Positions 26,564-35,235 of a stretch of DNA of 64,000 nt are shown here, piece after piece (the first letter of the stretch is position 1; every line of letters begins with the position of its first letter). Origin of the DNA: DASXUX01 sp036504595 (lineage in GTDB: Bacteria; Planctomycetota; SZUA-567; H5-PLA8); the NCBI GenBank assembly GCA_036504595.1, contig DASXUX010000074.1:1-64000 (forward strand), given 5' to 3'. The notes beneath the pieces were generated by a model. The model searched no databases. It saw nothing but the letters and a program-made list of their open reading frames with translations, and had not been told where the DNA came from. The translations under genes were made by a program, and so were the position numbers.

Positions 26564-27781
26564 CTATGGTTCCCTCGGCCGCAATTCGATCGAAGCATCG
26601 CGCAGCAAACCTGGCGCGCGGCCAGCCAGTTCCAGCGGCTGAGCATTGACGAGATACGGAAAATCGAATGCGGTGCGTTGGCCCGGCTTCAAACCGGGAA
26701 CGGGCATCAGCCGGGCTGTGAGCGGCTTGTGCAGAATTATCGAAAGCGAGGCGACATCCGCCAGCAGCGCCGCGATCGCTTCAGCGGACACATCGCCGGG
26801 CAGCGGAATCGTGTCCAGACCGGCGCCGCAAACGCTGCTATAAAGGAGTAGCCGGGACAAATCGCAGCTCTTCTCGTCCGCGCGCTGAGCGAGCAGCGCA
26901 TCTTCCAACACCGGCAGGAAGACGCCTGAAAAACCGGTATGCCGCACGTCGGCCGAACGAATCGCGCTGGTGAGCATCGCGACGGCGCTCAGCGAGCCGT
27001 TTCCGCCCAGCGGCGCTCCAGAGAGCGCTTCGATGGCCGCAACAATCGAGCGGGCGGGGTCCGGATGGGGCGCCAGCGACCAATCGAAGCCGCAAAAGTT
27101 GGCAGCGGTCTCCTTCGCGAGCGCTTGCAGCACCGGCTCTATTTTTTGCGAGTGGCTTTCGATGGCGGAGCGGAGAGTCAGCATCGCGTGCGTGCATGAG
27201 GTGGCGTTGCGGCAGGCATCCAGAGCCAGATCGGCGGCTTCCAGCGCCAAAGCAAATGAGAAATCTCCGCGACCACTGGCGTAGGCCGCAGGAAAAAACG
27301 GAATGTGCGGTCCGCAACTGGCCAGCGCAGCGAAGCGCAAGTTGCCGAAGCCGTTTTCGGTTGAGCGCGCGATTTCCAGAACGGCGCGAGCGATCTGCGG
27401 CAGCGCGCCGCTTAGAACGCTGTGCCCCGAGGTGATGAATGCGCTGGTGAACAGCCGCTGCGTCTCGGCGAAAAGCTGCGGCAGTGTCCCCATCAGGCCG
27501 CCGTCGTGCTGCGGATTCAACGGTCCGAGCGAGACGTAGTCGATTCCCAAGCCCGCGGCCTCGGCGTCGAGCTTGCGCGCCTTTGCTGTGATCTCGCCCA
27601 GCGGCCGGCCGGCGGCCCAGTCATGCAGCGGCGGCAAGGCCAGACGCGTGGTCTGGACTTCGTAGCCCAGCGCGATCAGACGCCGGCGTGCTTCGGCGGC
27701 CAGCGCTCCGGCCCTGGGCAGTTCGGCCTCCAGCCGCCAGATATCAGGCCCTGCGAAGATCGTCACGGATCGGATTCGCAT
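26564..27781 (-). CDS. DUF711-family (UPF0210-like) protein
   Basis: The 405-residue protein starts at the ATG 27779-27781. The opening MRIRSVTIF, the segment YVSLGPLNP, and the repeated use of small, Ala-rich helices (ALPQIARAVLEIA, GSLSAVAMLTSAI) fit the DUF711 family, whose members have a pyruvate-formate-lyase-like barrel but no known reaction. The family is usually 400-450 residues, so this one is full length. Not obviously linked to its neighbours; it is divergent from the kinase gene at 27981. Confidence 0.65.
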   Translation of the reverse strand: MRIRSVTIFAGPDIWRLEAELPRAGALAAEARRRLIALGYEVQTTRLALPPLHDWAAGRPLGEITAKARKLDAEAAGLGIDYVSLGPLNPQHDGGLMGTLPQLFAETQRLFTSAFITSGHSVLSGALPQIARAVLEIARSTENGFGNLRFAALASCGPHIPFFPAAYASGRGDFSFALALEAADLALDACRNATSCTHAMLTLRSAIESHSQKIEPVLQALAKETAANFCGFDWSLAPHPDPARSIVAAIEALSGAPLGGNGSLSAVAMLTSAIRSADVRHTGFSGVFLPVLEDALLAQRADEKSCDLSRLLLYSSVCGAGLDTIPLPGDVSAEAIAALLADVASLSIILHKPLTARLMPVPGLKPGQRTAFDFPYLVNAQPLELAGRAPGLLRDASIELRPREP

Positions 27782-27980
27782 AGTAGCCCTAATCTATCCA
27801 GTGAAATACAAAAGCCAATGGCAGCCGGACGGCTCGACACGTGCGGTTCAGGAAAACTCGAAATCTGTCGACTGCCGACTGCCGCTGCCTACTGTCGCTC
27901 GGTCCGCGCTTTACGGCCTGCGTTCTTACCTTATTATCGGTTCTGCTCTGGCACGACGCTCAGACGAAAGCAGGAGTTGC

Positions 27981-29489
27981 ATGGCCTCAGCAGTCAATGG
28001 CACCGCGCAGGATCCCAGCGCCGGTTCGTCCAGCGGTGGGAACGCGGACAAGCCGCCGTCAACACTGGTTGGGCGCACGCTGGGGCAATATCGCGTCCTT
28101 GAACTGATCGGCCAGGGCGGAATGGGGACGGTCTACCGCGCCGTGGACGTCGTCTTGCAGCGCGCTGTTGCGCTCAAAATCCTCGCTACAAACACGCTGG
28201 ACGATCCCCGGCACTCCGAGCGTTTTCTGCGCGAGGCTCGTGGCCTGGCGCGATTGACTCATCCCAATCTGGTGCAGGTGTACAACGTCGGTTTCGAAGG
28301 CGATTACTGTTACTTTGCGATGGAACTGGTCTCGGGCCAGACGCTGACGACGGCGATCAGAGTACGGAAAAGCATTCCGCCGGCTGAGCTGCTTGGCTAT
28401 CTGGGCCAGATACTCTCGGCGCTGCATTACGTGCATCAGCAGGGCATCATTCACCGCGATGTAAAGAGCAGCAACATCATGCTCGCCGGTGCGGCGGGAA
28501 CGACCGGTCCAGGTTCGCGCGCGGTGCTGATGGATTTCGGCCTGGCGAAGGACCAGAACCAGTCGGGCCTGACAAGTGTTGGAGCCATCGTTGGAACTCC
28601 AGATTACATGCCGCCGGAATGCGCCGAAGGGCACTCAGCCGGCCCTGCGGCGGATATTTACAGCTTGGGCGTGGTTATGTACGAGGCGCTCTGCGGGGCG
28701 CTGCCGTTCAGCGGGCGGTCAGCGATGTCGATCATCCGCCAGCACCTGGAGACGCCTCCGCCAGCCTTGAAACTTCCCGCTGGAGCGGACGCGCGGCTGC
28801 AATCGATCGTACATCGCTGCATGCAGAAGAAGCCGGAGGCGCGCTACGAAAGCTGTGCGGCTCTGGCCGCTGATCTTGCCTCCATTGCTGGCACCCCGGA
28901 GCTACTTGCGCTGTCGAAAGCACCGCGCCTGGCGCAGAGTGCCGGCAGCGCCACGATGACGCTTGGCGACGGGGACGAACTGGATGTTGAAGGTTTTGCA
29001 GACGCGGCGACGATCCGCGCGTCGGCGCCGCAGCAACACGCGGCATCGGCGATCAACACCGGGGCCGTCACGCGCGCGGGCATTGGGCCTGAGGATTTGA
29101 CGGTTCGCAGCGCGTCTGCGCCGGACACGACCGCGGTGATCGGCGACTCTGGCGCGTCGCGCCCGTGGCTGGCGTGGCTGTGGGTCGGCGCCGGCTTTTT
29201 TGGAGTTCTGCTGCTGGCGTTCCTCTTTGTGCGCTGGCGGGGTGGCGAACCGCGCCAACCGTCGGGGCATCCGGTGGTCCTGCGCAAGATCAGCGGGGAT
29301 AGCGAGGAAATCCGCTGGATCGAGTTCAAGGCCGAAGGCAGCGATCCGTCTAAATGGTATCATGTGATTGAGCGCCAGCAGCCGGATGGTTCCTGGAAAC
29401 GCGTCACGGTTCCGCATCAGAGTCTGGTTCGTCCGGACGATACTTTGGAGTTAGGGCCCGCCTCCGAAGGAGCGGCAAGACCCAAATGA
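27981..29489 (+). CDS. Membrane-anchored Ser/Thr protein kinase
   Basis: The start is the ATG at 27981 with CAGGAG 5 nt upstream; 502 residues. The kinase domain spans about 37-300: Gly loop GQGGMGTVY, Lys66 in VALKIL, HRDVKSSN at 158-165, DFGLAK at 185-190 and the activation segment to PPECAEG. All catalytic residues are kept. A linker rich in Ala/Thr (about 305-390) leads to one transmembrane helix (about 395-415). An extracytoplasmic tail of about 80 residues has no PASTA repeats and may act as a sensor. The stop overlaps the start of the next gene (ATGA), so the two are coupled. Confidence 0.92.
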   Translation: MASAVNGTAQDPSAGSSSGGNADKPPSTLVGRTLGQYRVLELIGQGGMGTVYRAVDVVLQRAVALKILATNTLDDPRHSERFLREARGLARLTHPNLVQVYNVGFEGDYCYFAMELVSGQTLTTAIRVRKSIPPAELLGYLGQILSALHYVHQQGIIHRDVKSSNIMLAGAAGTTGPGSRAVLMDFGLAKDQNQSGLTSVGAIVGTPDYMPPECAEGHSAGPAADIYSLGVVMYEALCGALPFSGRSAMSIIRQHLETPPPALKLPAGADARLQSIVHRCMQKKPEARYESCAALAADLASIAGTPELLALSKAPRLAQSAGSATMTLGDGDELDVEGFADAATIRASAPQQHAASAINTGAVTRAGIGPEDLTVRSASAPDTTAVIGDSGASRPWLAWLWVGAGFFGVLLLAFLFVRWRGGEPRQPSGHPVVLRKISGDSEEIRWIEFKAEGSDPSKWYHVIERQQPDGSWKRVTVPHQSLVRPDDTLELGPASEGAARPK

Positions 29490-32400
29490 GCGCGCCGAGA
29501 ACGCAATCACAGCCGCATGCGAGCGCCGCGAGAGTGGCGCGCGGTGTGTTGCTTTCTGTTTTTGCATTGGCGCTGGTTGTTTTCGGGCAGTGCGTAGCTG
29601 AAGAGAACGCCGAGACGGTTCCGTTGCCCGACGACCCGCCGGTGAAGGACGAAGCGAAGGAGCAGACGGGGGGACGGGGGGACGGGGAGACGGGGAGAAA
29701 CGGCGACGCGGAGACGCGGGGACGCGGGGACGCGGAGAAACAGAGCCGCGAGCGTCAAGCCAAGAGCGAGGAGCCGGCGGCGCAAGTCGTCGAACCTGCG
29801 GATACGGAGGAGCCAAAGGCCAAGAGCCAAGAGCCAAGAGCGAAGAGCGAAGAACCGAAAGCCGGAACCAACGACCCTCCCACTCGGCCGGCCGCACCGG
29901 TCGAAGTGCCTGTCGCCGTCGCTCCGACGAAAGATGGCCCGCCTAAGCCGCCGGATCTGCCGACGCCACCGAATCCGAAACCAACAGACCCGCCGCCGGG
30001 CGCTGAGCTGGTGCCTTTGCCGCCGGAGAAGCCGGTCGATCTGGCCGCGCCGGTTCCCTTGCCGCCCACTGCGGGCGTGGACAAGGAATCTCCAACGTTG
30101 ACGACCGACACTCAGCAGGTCGCGCCCGGTCAGCAAGCGGTGTTCAGTCTGTACGGTCCCGAGACGTTTCTGCGTGCGGCAACCGCGACGTACGTGCTTC
30201 GCGATGAACTTGGCCGGCAACTCGCAGCGGGCGAGATGGCCGTCAAGGAGATGCCCTACACGGAAGGCCAGCCGCGTCAGCTTCGCATTCCGGTGCTCGA
30301 TCCGCTGGCCTGCAATCATGAACTTGAGCTGGTGCTGACAGCGCCTGGCGGGCAGCGCTCTGAGCTCCGCGGCCGGTTCTCGGTCCCGCTCCTGCAGCCG
30401 AAGTGGGAACACTGGATCGCGCTGGTCGCGACGCCGCCGGTAGCGCCGGCCTCCGTGCCGGCCGGTAGCGCCATGGCGGGCACGGAGGCCCGCCCTACCG
30501 GTTGGCCGGCGCTGCGGGCTCTGGGGATCAGCGGCGGAATGCAGTATCGCCTGCATGCGGGGCGGCGAGATGCGCTGCGCAAAGGGCAGGCGGCGTTCTA
30601 TGTTGAGAACATCGCACGGCAACTTCTGTCCCGCTATCACACTGAACGCGGCTTGTGGGAACAGACGATCGCGGCTATCGCGAAAGATCCTGGCGATCAC
30701 GCGGCCCTGCGCCGTGATCCGTCGCTGTGGGCGCCGGAATTTGCAGAGGCATTGGCGAAGGAACTGAAGCGGCACGCCGAAGTGTATGCCAAGGATCCGC
30801 CGCTCTTTTACTCGCTGGCCTGCGAGCCGTCCGTGACGCGGTTGTCGGCGGCCGCGGACTTCGATTTCAGTCCGGCGGCGATACAGGAATTTCAGCGCTG
30901 GCTGGAGCGCGACGTTTACGGGACGGTGAAGGCTCTGAACACATCCTGGGGAACGGCGTTCAAGTCGTGGAACGAAGTGGTGCCGATGACGACCGACGAG
31001 GCGCGGCTGCGGCTGAACGATGGCGTGCTGAACTTCGGGCCGTGGGTGGATTTCCGTGAATTCCAGGATTTTACTTTCAGCAAAGTGCTGCGCGATGCGG
31101 GTGAATTCGTGCGCGGCACTGATCCCGCGGCGAAAGTCGGGATTACCGGCGCTCTGGGCGCATTTGCGTTTGGCGGCTGGGATTGGTCGCGGCTGTCCAA
31201 GAGTCTCGACGTCGTGGAATGCTATGACATCGGCGGCGCACGGGCGCTCTGGCGCGATCTGGCTCCCGGAAAGCCAGCGCTGGCGGTGATATCGCTTTCG
31301 GAGGTAGCGCCGGCCTCCGTGCCGGCGGCTCCGGACGCCGGCGCTACCGCAGCCGAAAAAATCAGCGCCGAGGCGCGGAGCACGATCTGGAAATTCGCAC
31401 TGGAAGGCGGCCCGCGCGGCGTGCTGATCTGGGACGATGCGCCGAGCGCGGCTCCCGAACAGGCTTCGCGCCGCGCACTCCTTAATGAGGACGGACAGCC
31501 CAGCGAACTGGCGAAGTCGCTTTCGCCGACATTGAAGACGCTGGATGGAGAAGTGGGCGCTTTGCTGGCCACTTGCGAGCGCGTTCACGACGGCGTGGGC
31601 GTCCTTTATTCTCCGGCCAGCGTGCGAGTGAATTGGCTGCTGGAAGCTCAGCGGCTGCACGGGGCCAAGTGGCTGGACGCGTGGGGAGCGGACAGCAGCG
31701 GCGAGCGCCGCGAGTCGCCGCAGCTTCGGTTGCGCGAGAGCTGGAGCAAGCTGCTGGACGACTTGGGCCTGACGTGGAGATATGTGTCGAGTGCTCAGGT
31801 GGAGACCGGCGGACTGGCCAAGCCCGATTGCGGCATCAAGACGCTCGTCCTGCCGCGGACGATTGCCCTGAGCGATCGCGAGATCGAAGGCCTGAAGCAG
31901 TTCGTGGCTCGCGGCGGAAAGCTGGTGGCCGATGCGACGTGCGGACGATTTGACGAGCACGGCAAGCTTCGCGAAAAGCCCGCGCTGGACGAACTGCTGT
32001 TGGTCGATACGTCCAGCGAACCCTCTGCGCCGGAGCCGATGAACCCACTCGAGAGAGTGAAAGGGGCGCAATCCTCTGGGGTTGCGTTACAGGTTTTCAG
32101 TCATGAGAACATCGCCAATCTCGCGCCGGTGTTCTCCGATAAGCCAAAGTTGCCTGTTGCCAAGCCTGATGCTGCCGCCAATCCACAATCCGCAATCCGC
32201 AATCCGCAATGGTTAGAATATCGGCGCAGTCCGGTGTTGGCGCAGAGTCCCGCGGGCGTGTTCCTGAATCTGGACCTGACGGATTACCTGCGCTGGCGCC
32301 TTCATCCGGACCAGCCGCGCGCGAAGGCCGTTCGTGAGGTCATCGCTGCGGTTGCTTTTGCAGATCGGTTGAACGAAACGCTTGTCGATCTGTCGAAGTC

Positions 32401-33034
32401 TAGCATTCCGTTGGGGACGGAGCTGGTGTGGCTAGAGATGAAATCCCAAGAGCCAAGAGCGAAGAGCCAAGAGCAAGTCGCCCCGCGCGTGTTGGCGTTG
32501 CGGCGCAATCCGCAGGCGCGGTTGCATGAACTGGGCACCGAAGTGGACGGCAACTGGGCGTTCGAGAAAACCGAAGCGTTCAGCCTGGCGTTGCGCAAGC
32601 CGGTATTTGTGACGGCGCTGCCATCGGGCGCTCGCAGCGGCGGAGCGGTGCAGAAGATTGAGGGGCAGCTCGATCCGACCCTTCCGTCGCTGCTGATTGT
32701 GAACGCGCAGCCGGCTCAAGCGCCGGTGGTCTCGGCGCCGGCGACAGTGCAGACGGGAGATGCGTTTGAGGTATCGGTCAAGCCGAACGCCAAAGCCGCA
32801 GCACTTTACAGCATGCATGTATTTGCGCCGGATGGGGTGGAGCGCACTTATCACGCGCTGACAAAGCACTCGGCGGACGGCGTGCTGACGTGTTCGCTAC
32901 GCCTGGCGCTCAACGAAGCGCCGGGGAACTGGAAGGTCATCGTGCGCGATCTGGGGCAGGGGACGGAAGGTGCGGCGAGCTTCGAAGTGAAGGCGGGTCT
33001 CGTTGCCGAGCATTCGGCAGCGGCGGCGAAATAG
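29486..33034 (+). CDS. Large exported protein with GH42-like barrel, carrying seven in-frame repeats
   Basis: 1182 residues; ATG overlaps the kinase stop by 4 nt. A signal peptide covers about 17-38. Residues about 45-220 are low-complexity Glu/Pro/Lys. A beta-galactosidase-like (GH42) barrel is recognised around residues 420-560 by EPSVTRLSAAADFDFSPAA and LNTSWGTAFKSWNEVVP, where GH42 has its catalytic region. A trimerisation/GATase-like domain follows (about 700-850; LPRTIALSDREIEGLKQFVA). The key acids are uncertain, so activity is not assured. Seven dispersed repeats (29664, 29812, 30437, 31301, 32066, 32177, 32444) interrupt the gene without breaking frame. Pairing with a kinase suggests a regulated surface function; that is inference. 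Confidence 0.7.
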   Translation: MSAPRTQSQPHASAARVARGVLLSVFALALVVFGQCVAEENAETVPLPDDPPVKDEAKEQTGGRGDGETGRNGDAETRGRGDAEKQSRERQAKSEEPAAQVVEPADTEEPKAKSQEPRAKSEEPKAGTNDPPTRPAAPVEVPVAVAPTKDGPPKPPDLPTPPNPKPTDPPPGAELVPLPPEKPVDLAAPVPLPPTAGVDKESPTLTTDTQQVAPGQQAVFSLYGPETFLRAATATYVLRDELGRQLAAGEMAVKEMPYTEGQPRQLRIPVLDPLACNHELELVLTAPGGQRSELRGRFSVPLLQPKWEHWIALVATPPVAPASVPAGSAMAGTEARPTGWPALRALGISGGMQYRLHAGRRDALRKGQAAFYVENIARQLLSRYHTERGLWEQTIAAIAKDPGDHAALRRDPSLWAPEFAEALAKELKRHAEVYAKDPPLFYSLACEPSVTRLSAAADFDFSPAAIQEFQRWLERDVYGTVKALNTSWGTAFKSWNEVVPMTTDEARLRLNDGVLNFGPWVDFREFQDFTFSKVLRDAGEFVRGTDPAAKVGITGALGAFAFGGWDWSRLSKSLDVVECYDIGGARALWRDLAPGKPALAVISLSEVAPASVPAAPDAGATAAEKISAEARSTIWKFALEGGPRGVLIWDDAPSAAPEQASRRALLNEDGQPSELAKSLSPTLKTLDGEVGALLATCERVHDGVGVLYSPASVRVNWLLEAQRLHGAKWLDAWGADSSGERRESPQLRLRESWSKLLDDLGLTWRYVSSAQVETGGLAKPDCGIKTLVLPRTIALSDREIEGLKQFVARGGKLVADATCGRFDEHGKLREKPALDELLLVDTSSEPSAPEPMNPLERVKGAQSSGVALQVFSHENIANLAPVFSDKPKLPVAKPDAAANPQSAIRNPQWLEYRRSPVLAQSPAGVFLNLDLTDYLRWRLHPDQPRAKAVREVIAAVAFADRLNETLVDLSKSSIPLGTELVWLEMKSQEPRAKSQEQVAPRVLALRRNPQARLHELGTEVDGNWAFEKTEAFSLALRKPVFVTALPSGARSGGAVQKIEGQLDPTLPSLLIVNAQPAQAPVVSAPATVQTGDAFEVSVKPNAKAAALYSMHVFAPDGVERTYHALTKHSADGVLTCSLRLALNEAPGNWKVIVRDLGQGTEGAASFEVKAGLVAEHSAAAAK
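29664..29741. repeat. GGACGGG/GGACGCG short-period array in frame
   Basis: Units of 7-8 bp (GGGGGACGGGGAGACGGGG, then GACGCGGGGACGCGG) encode a Gly/Arg/Asp/Glu-rich stretch of the GH42-like protein. Confidence 0.8.
29812..29860. repeat. CCAAGAG heptamer array in frame, copy 1
   Basis: GCCAAGAGCCAAGAGCCAAG is read in frame as KSQEPRAKSEEP. Seven-bp units return to the same frame every 21 nt, giving a 7-residue peptide period. The same heptamer is in the 26468 foldback and at 32444. Confidence 0.8.
30437..30502. repeat. GCCGGC palindrome in frame, copy 3 (doubled)
   Basis: CCGGTAGCGCCGGCCTCCGT and its inverse, ending in GGGCGGGCCTCCGTG-type complement, form a longer stem read as VAPASVPAGSAMAGTEARP: both strand readings of the element appear in tandem. 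Confidence 0.8.
31301..31350. repeat. GCCGGC palindrome in frame, copy 4
   Basis: Read as VAPASVPAAPDAGATA in the GH42-like protein. It is almost identical to the element at 5756, which is read on the opposite strand of its gene. Confidence 0.8.
32066..32090. repeat. CGCAATCC palindrome in frame
   Basis: GCGCAATCCTCTGGGGTTGC followed by GTTAC is a variant of the intergenic element at 15123 and 22035, here inside coding sequence. Confidence 0.65.
32177..32211. repeat. CAATCCG heptamer array in frame
   Basis: CAATCCGCAATCCGCAATCC, with one degenerate unit before it, is read as NPQSAIRNPQW. Confidence 0.8.
32444..32476. repeat. CCAAGAG heptamer array in frame, copy 2
   Basis: CCAAGAGCCAAGAGCGAAGA is read as SQEPRAKSQEQ, near-identical to the peptide at 29812. 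Confidence 0.8.
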
Positions 33035-33080
33035 CATTTTGCATTTTACATTCTCTTAGGATTCAGCTATAGATTGTTCA

Positions 33081-33117
33081 GCGCCTCAGGCCGTCCGCCT
33101 TGAGGCGCGGTTGTTTT
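33081..33117 (+). terminator. Rho-independent terminator after the GH42-like gene
   Basis: The stem GCGCCTCA (33081-33088) / TGAGGCGC (33101-33108) has a 12-nt loop and is followed by GGTTGTTTT. It is 47 nt past the gene stop. Confidence 0.7.
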
Positions 33118-33207
33118 GGGTCTTTTCGCCGAGTGTACCTGGCGAGGGGCTTAGGGAGACACCTGCAGTTTGGGGCCGGGACTCTCGCGAGCGGACGACG
33201 AGAAAGA

Positions 33208-33300
33208 TGGTTTGTGGTTCGAAGTTCATAGTTCGTGGTTAATGGCGCATCGCGCTGCGCGCGTTTCTTGTTCAACCATAGACCCTGAACCATGAACCGG
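33208..33300. repeat. GGTTCGAAGTTCATA heptamer foldback array upstream of glmU-prs
   Basis: Left units (GTTCGAAGTTCATAGTTCGT) and right units (ACCATAGACCCTGAACCATG) are partly complementary around a CGCGCTGCGCGCG loop. It sits immediately before the ribosome site (GGAGG at 33306) of glmU-prs. Confidence 0.7.
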
Positions 33301-33320
33301 TTTCTGGAGGCCTTAGCGAA

Positions 33321-35057
33321 ATGCCAGCGTCTGCGCCTAAATCGTTCGCTGCCGTGATCATGGCTGCCGGCCAGGGCAAGCGGATGAACTCCGATCTGCC
33401 CAAGGTGCTGCATAAGCTGAACGAGAAGCCGCTGATTACGTGGGTCATCGACAGCGCTCGGGCTGCTGGCGCGACGAAGATCGTTGTTGTCGTTGGACAT
33501 GGACGCGAGAAGGTCATCGACGTGCTGCCGACGGGCGTGGAGTACGTCACGCAGGAAAAGCAGCTTGGCACCGGACACGCGGTGCGCTGCACGGAAGGGC
33601 TGCTGCGCGACTGGAAGGGTCCGGTCGTGGTGCTTTCCGGCGACGTTCCGCTCCTGCGCCCGGCGACCATCCGGCAGCTCATCAATAAGTTGACGGAGAC
33701 AGATGCCGCGGCCGTAATTCTGACCGCGCGAGTGGACGGCGAACACGCCTATGGCCGGATCGTACGCGACGACTACGGCATGGTGCGCTCGATCATCGAG
33801 CATAAAGACGCCACGGCCGAACAGCGCAAGATCGATGAGATCAACTCCGGCACCTACGCTTTTGGCGCCAGCAAGCTCTTCCCGGCGCTTAATCAGCTTC
33901 GAAATGCAAACTCCCAAGGCGAATTTTACCTGACCGACACCGTCGCCAATCTCGTCAATTCCGGCCAGAACGTCGTGGCTGTGCGTGCGCTGCGAGCGCA
34001 GGAAGTCATGGGCATCAACACGCCCGAAGAACTGGCTCAAGCCGAAACGACGCTGCGGGAGAGAATGCGCAGCGGTTGCGAAGTAGCCGATGAGCAGGAG
34101 CCGCAGGTCGCCAGCGAACTCTCCAAGAATCTGCGCATTTTCACCGGCAACGCCAACGTGCGGTTGGCTCAGGAAATCTGCGCGTACCTGGGCATTCCGC
34201 TGGGGGAAGCCGAAGTCGGACGCTTCCCGGACGGCGAGACGAAGGTCAAGATTATGGAGGACATTCGGGGGCGCGATGTGTTCATCGTGCAGCCGACCAG
34301 CCCTCCGGTGAACGATCATCTGATCGAACTGCTGGTATTGATCGATGCCGCCAAGCGCGCGTCCGCTCAGCGCGTGACGGCCGTGATCCCGTACTTTGGC
34401 TATGCGCGGCAGGATCGCAAGCACGAGGGGCGCGTGCCGATCACGGCGAAACTGGTGGCGAACCTGATCACGACGGCCGGCGCGGACCGGGTGATGTGCA
34501 TCGATCTGCATGCGGAGCAGATTCAAGGCTTCTTCGATCTGCCCGTCGATCACCTGACGGCGGCCCCCGTCTTGTTGCAGCACATCAAAGAACTCGGCCT
34601 GAGTCACCCGACCATGCTGAGTCCGGATCTTGGCCGCACCAAGATGAGCGAAAAGTTCGCGCGCAAGCTGGGGGCGACGCTGGCGGTGATCGAGAAGCGC
34701 CGGGCCAGCGATACGGAAGTCATGAAGGGCCACGTGGTGGGCGAGATCAAAGGCCGCGATGCGATCATCATGGACGACATGATTGCCACCGGCGGTTCGA
34801 TTACTCAGGCTGTAAACACGGCTCTGGAATACGGCGCCAAGAGCGTGGTCGTCGGCGCCACGCATCCCGTCTTTTCCGGGCGCGCCTTCGAACGGCTCAG
34901 CGGCCTGCCAGTGCGCGAGCTGTTTGTCTGCGACACGATTGAACTGAAGAAGAAGCCGGAGAACGTGAACTTGCAGGTGCTGTCGGTCGCGTCATTGCTC
35001 GGCGCCGCGATCAAGCGCACGCACCGGAACGAAAGTGTGAGCATACTGTTCGTTTAG
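33321..35057 (+). CDS. glmU-prs: Fusion of GlmU uridylyltransferase domain and ribose-phosphate pyrophosphokinase
   Basis: One 578-residue frame joins two enzymes. Residues 7-250 are the GlmU N-terminal domain: AAGQGKRM (15-22), QLGTGHA (81-87), metal-binding GDVP (107-110), YGRI (144-147), INSGTY (174-179), FYLTD (202-206) and GIN (231-233). It makes UDP-GlcNAc from UTP and GlcNAc-1-P. The left-handed-helix acetyltransferase domain of normal GlmU is absent. After an about 20-residue linker, residues 270-578 are a complete PRPP synthase: FTGNANVRLA, RFPDGE (301-306), PYFGYARQDRK (357-367), DLHAEQIQGFFD (395-406) and the PRPP loop DDMIATGGS (485-493). There is no internal start or stop codon in the linker. 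It heads the rplY-pth-rpsF run. glmU and prs are adjacent in many bacteria; fusion is unusual to my knowledge. Confidence 0.93.
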   Translation: MPASAPKSFAAVIMAAGQGKRMNSDLPKVLHKLNEKPLITWVIDSARAAGATKIVVVVGHGREKVIDVLPTGVEYVTQEKQLGTGHAVRCTEGLLRDWKGPVVVLSGDVPLLRPATIRQLINKLTETDAAAVILTARVDGEHAYGRIVRDDYGMVRSIIEHKDATAEQRKIDEINSGTYAFGASKLFPALNQLRNANSQGEFYLTDTVANLVNSGQNVVAVRALRAQEVMGINTPEELAQAETTLRERMRSGCEVADEQEPQVASELSKNLRIFTGNANVRLAQEICAYLGIPLGEAEVGRFPDGETKVKIMEDIRGRDVFIVQPTSPPVNDHLIELLVLIDAAKRASAQRVTAVIPYFGYARQDRKHEGRVPITAKLVANLITTAGADRVMCIDLHAEQIQGFFDLPVDHLTAAPVLLQHIKELGLSHPTMLSPDLGRTKMSEKFARKLGATLAVIEKRRASDTEVMKGHVVGEIKGRDAIIMDDMIATGGSITQAVNTALEYGAKSVVVGATHPVFSGRAFERLSGLPVRELFVCDTIELKKKPENVNLQVLSVASLLGAAIKRTHRNESVSILFV

Positions 35058-35142
35058 TCATTAGTCATTAGTCATTGGTCATTGAAGAAGCGAGCCAGCT
35101 TACAAAGAACAAATGGCGAATGACCAATGACCAATGACCAAG
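35055..35142. repeat. GTCATTA heptamer foldback array
   Basis: AGTCATTAGTCATTAGTCAT begins in the TAG stop of glmU-prs; the right arm (about 35111-35142) is AATGACCAATGACCAATGAC. It resembles the heptamer arrays (STRR) known from heterocystous cyanobacteria. Confidence 0.9.
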
Positions 35143-35235
35143 AAGCGGTGACGCCGAGGTTCCGGCCTGTGAACCGGAAGAGCGGCCCGCGCGGGGGAGT
35201 GCAAGCCAGGCGCTTGCGGAGAAGAGGAAAGTAGA

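Noticed and set aside
29507..32071. Minus-strand open frame of 854 codons opposite the GH42-like gene
   Set aside because: Arg-rich mirror frame without start context; the plus-strand gene has signal peptide and domain motifs.
34070..34130. Separate glmU and prs genes with a missed stop/start
   Set aside because: I see no stop codon and no ATG/GTG with a ribosome site in the linker; the frame is continuous, so a fusion is the simpler reading, barring sequencing error.
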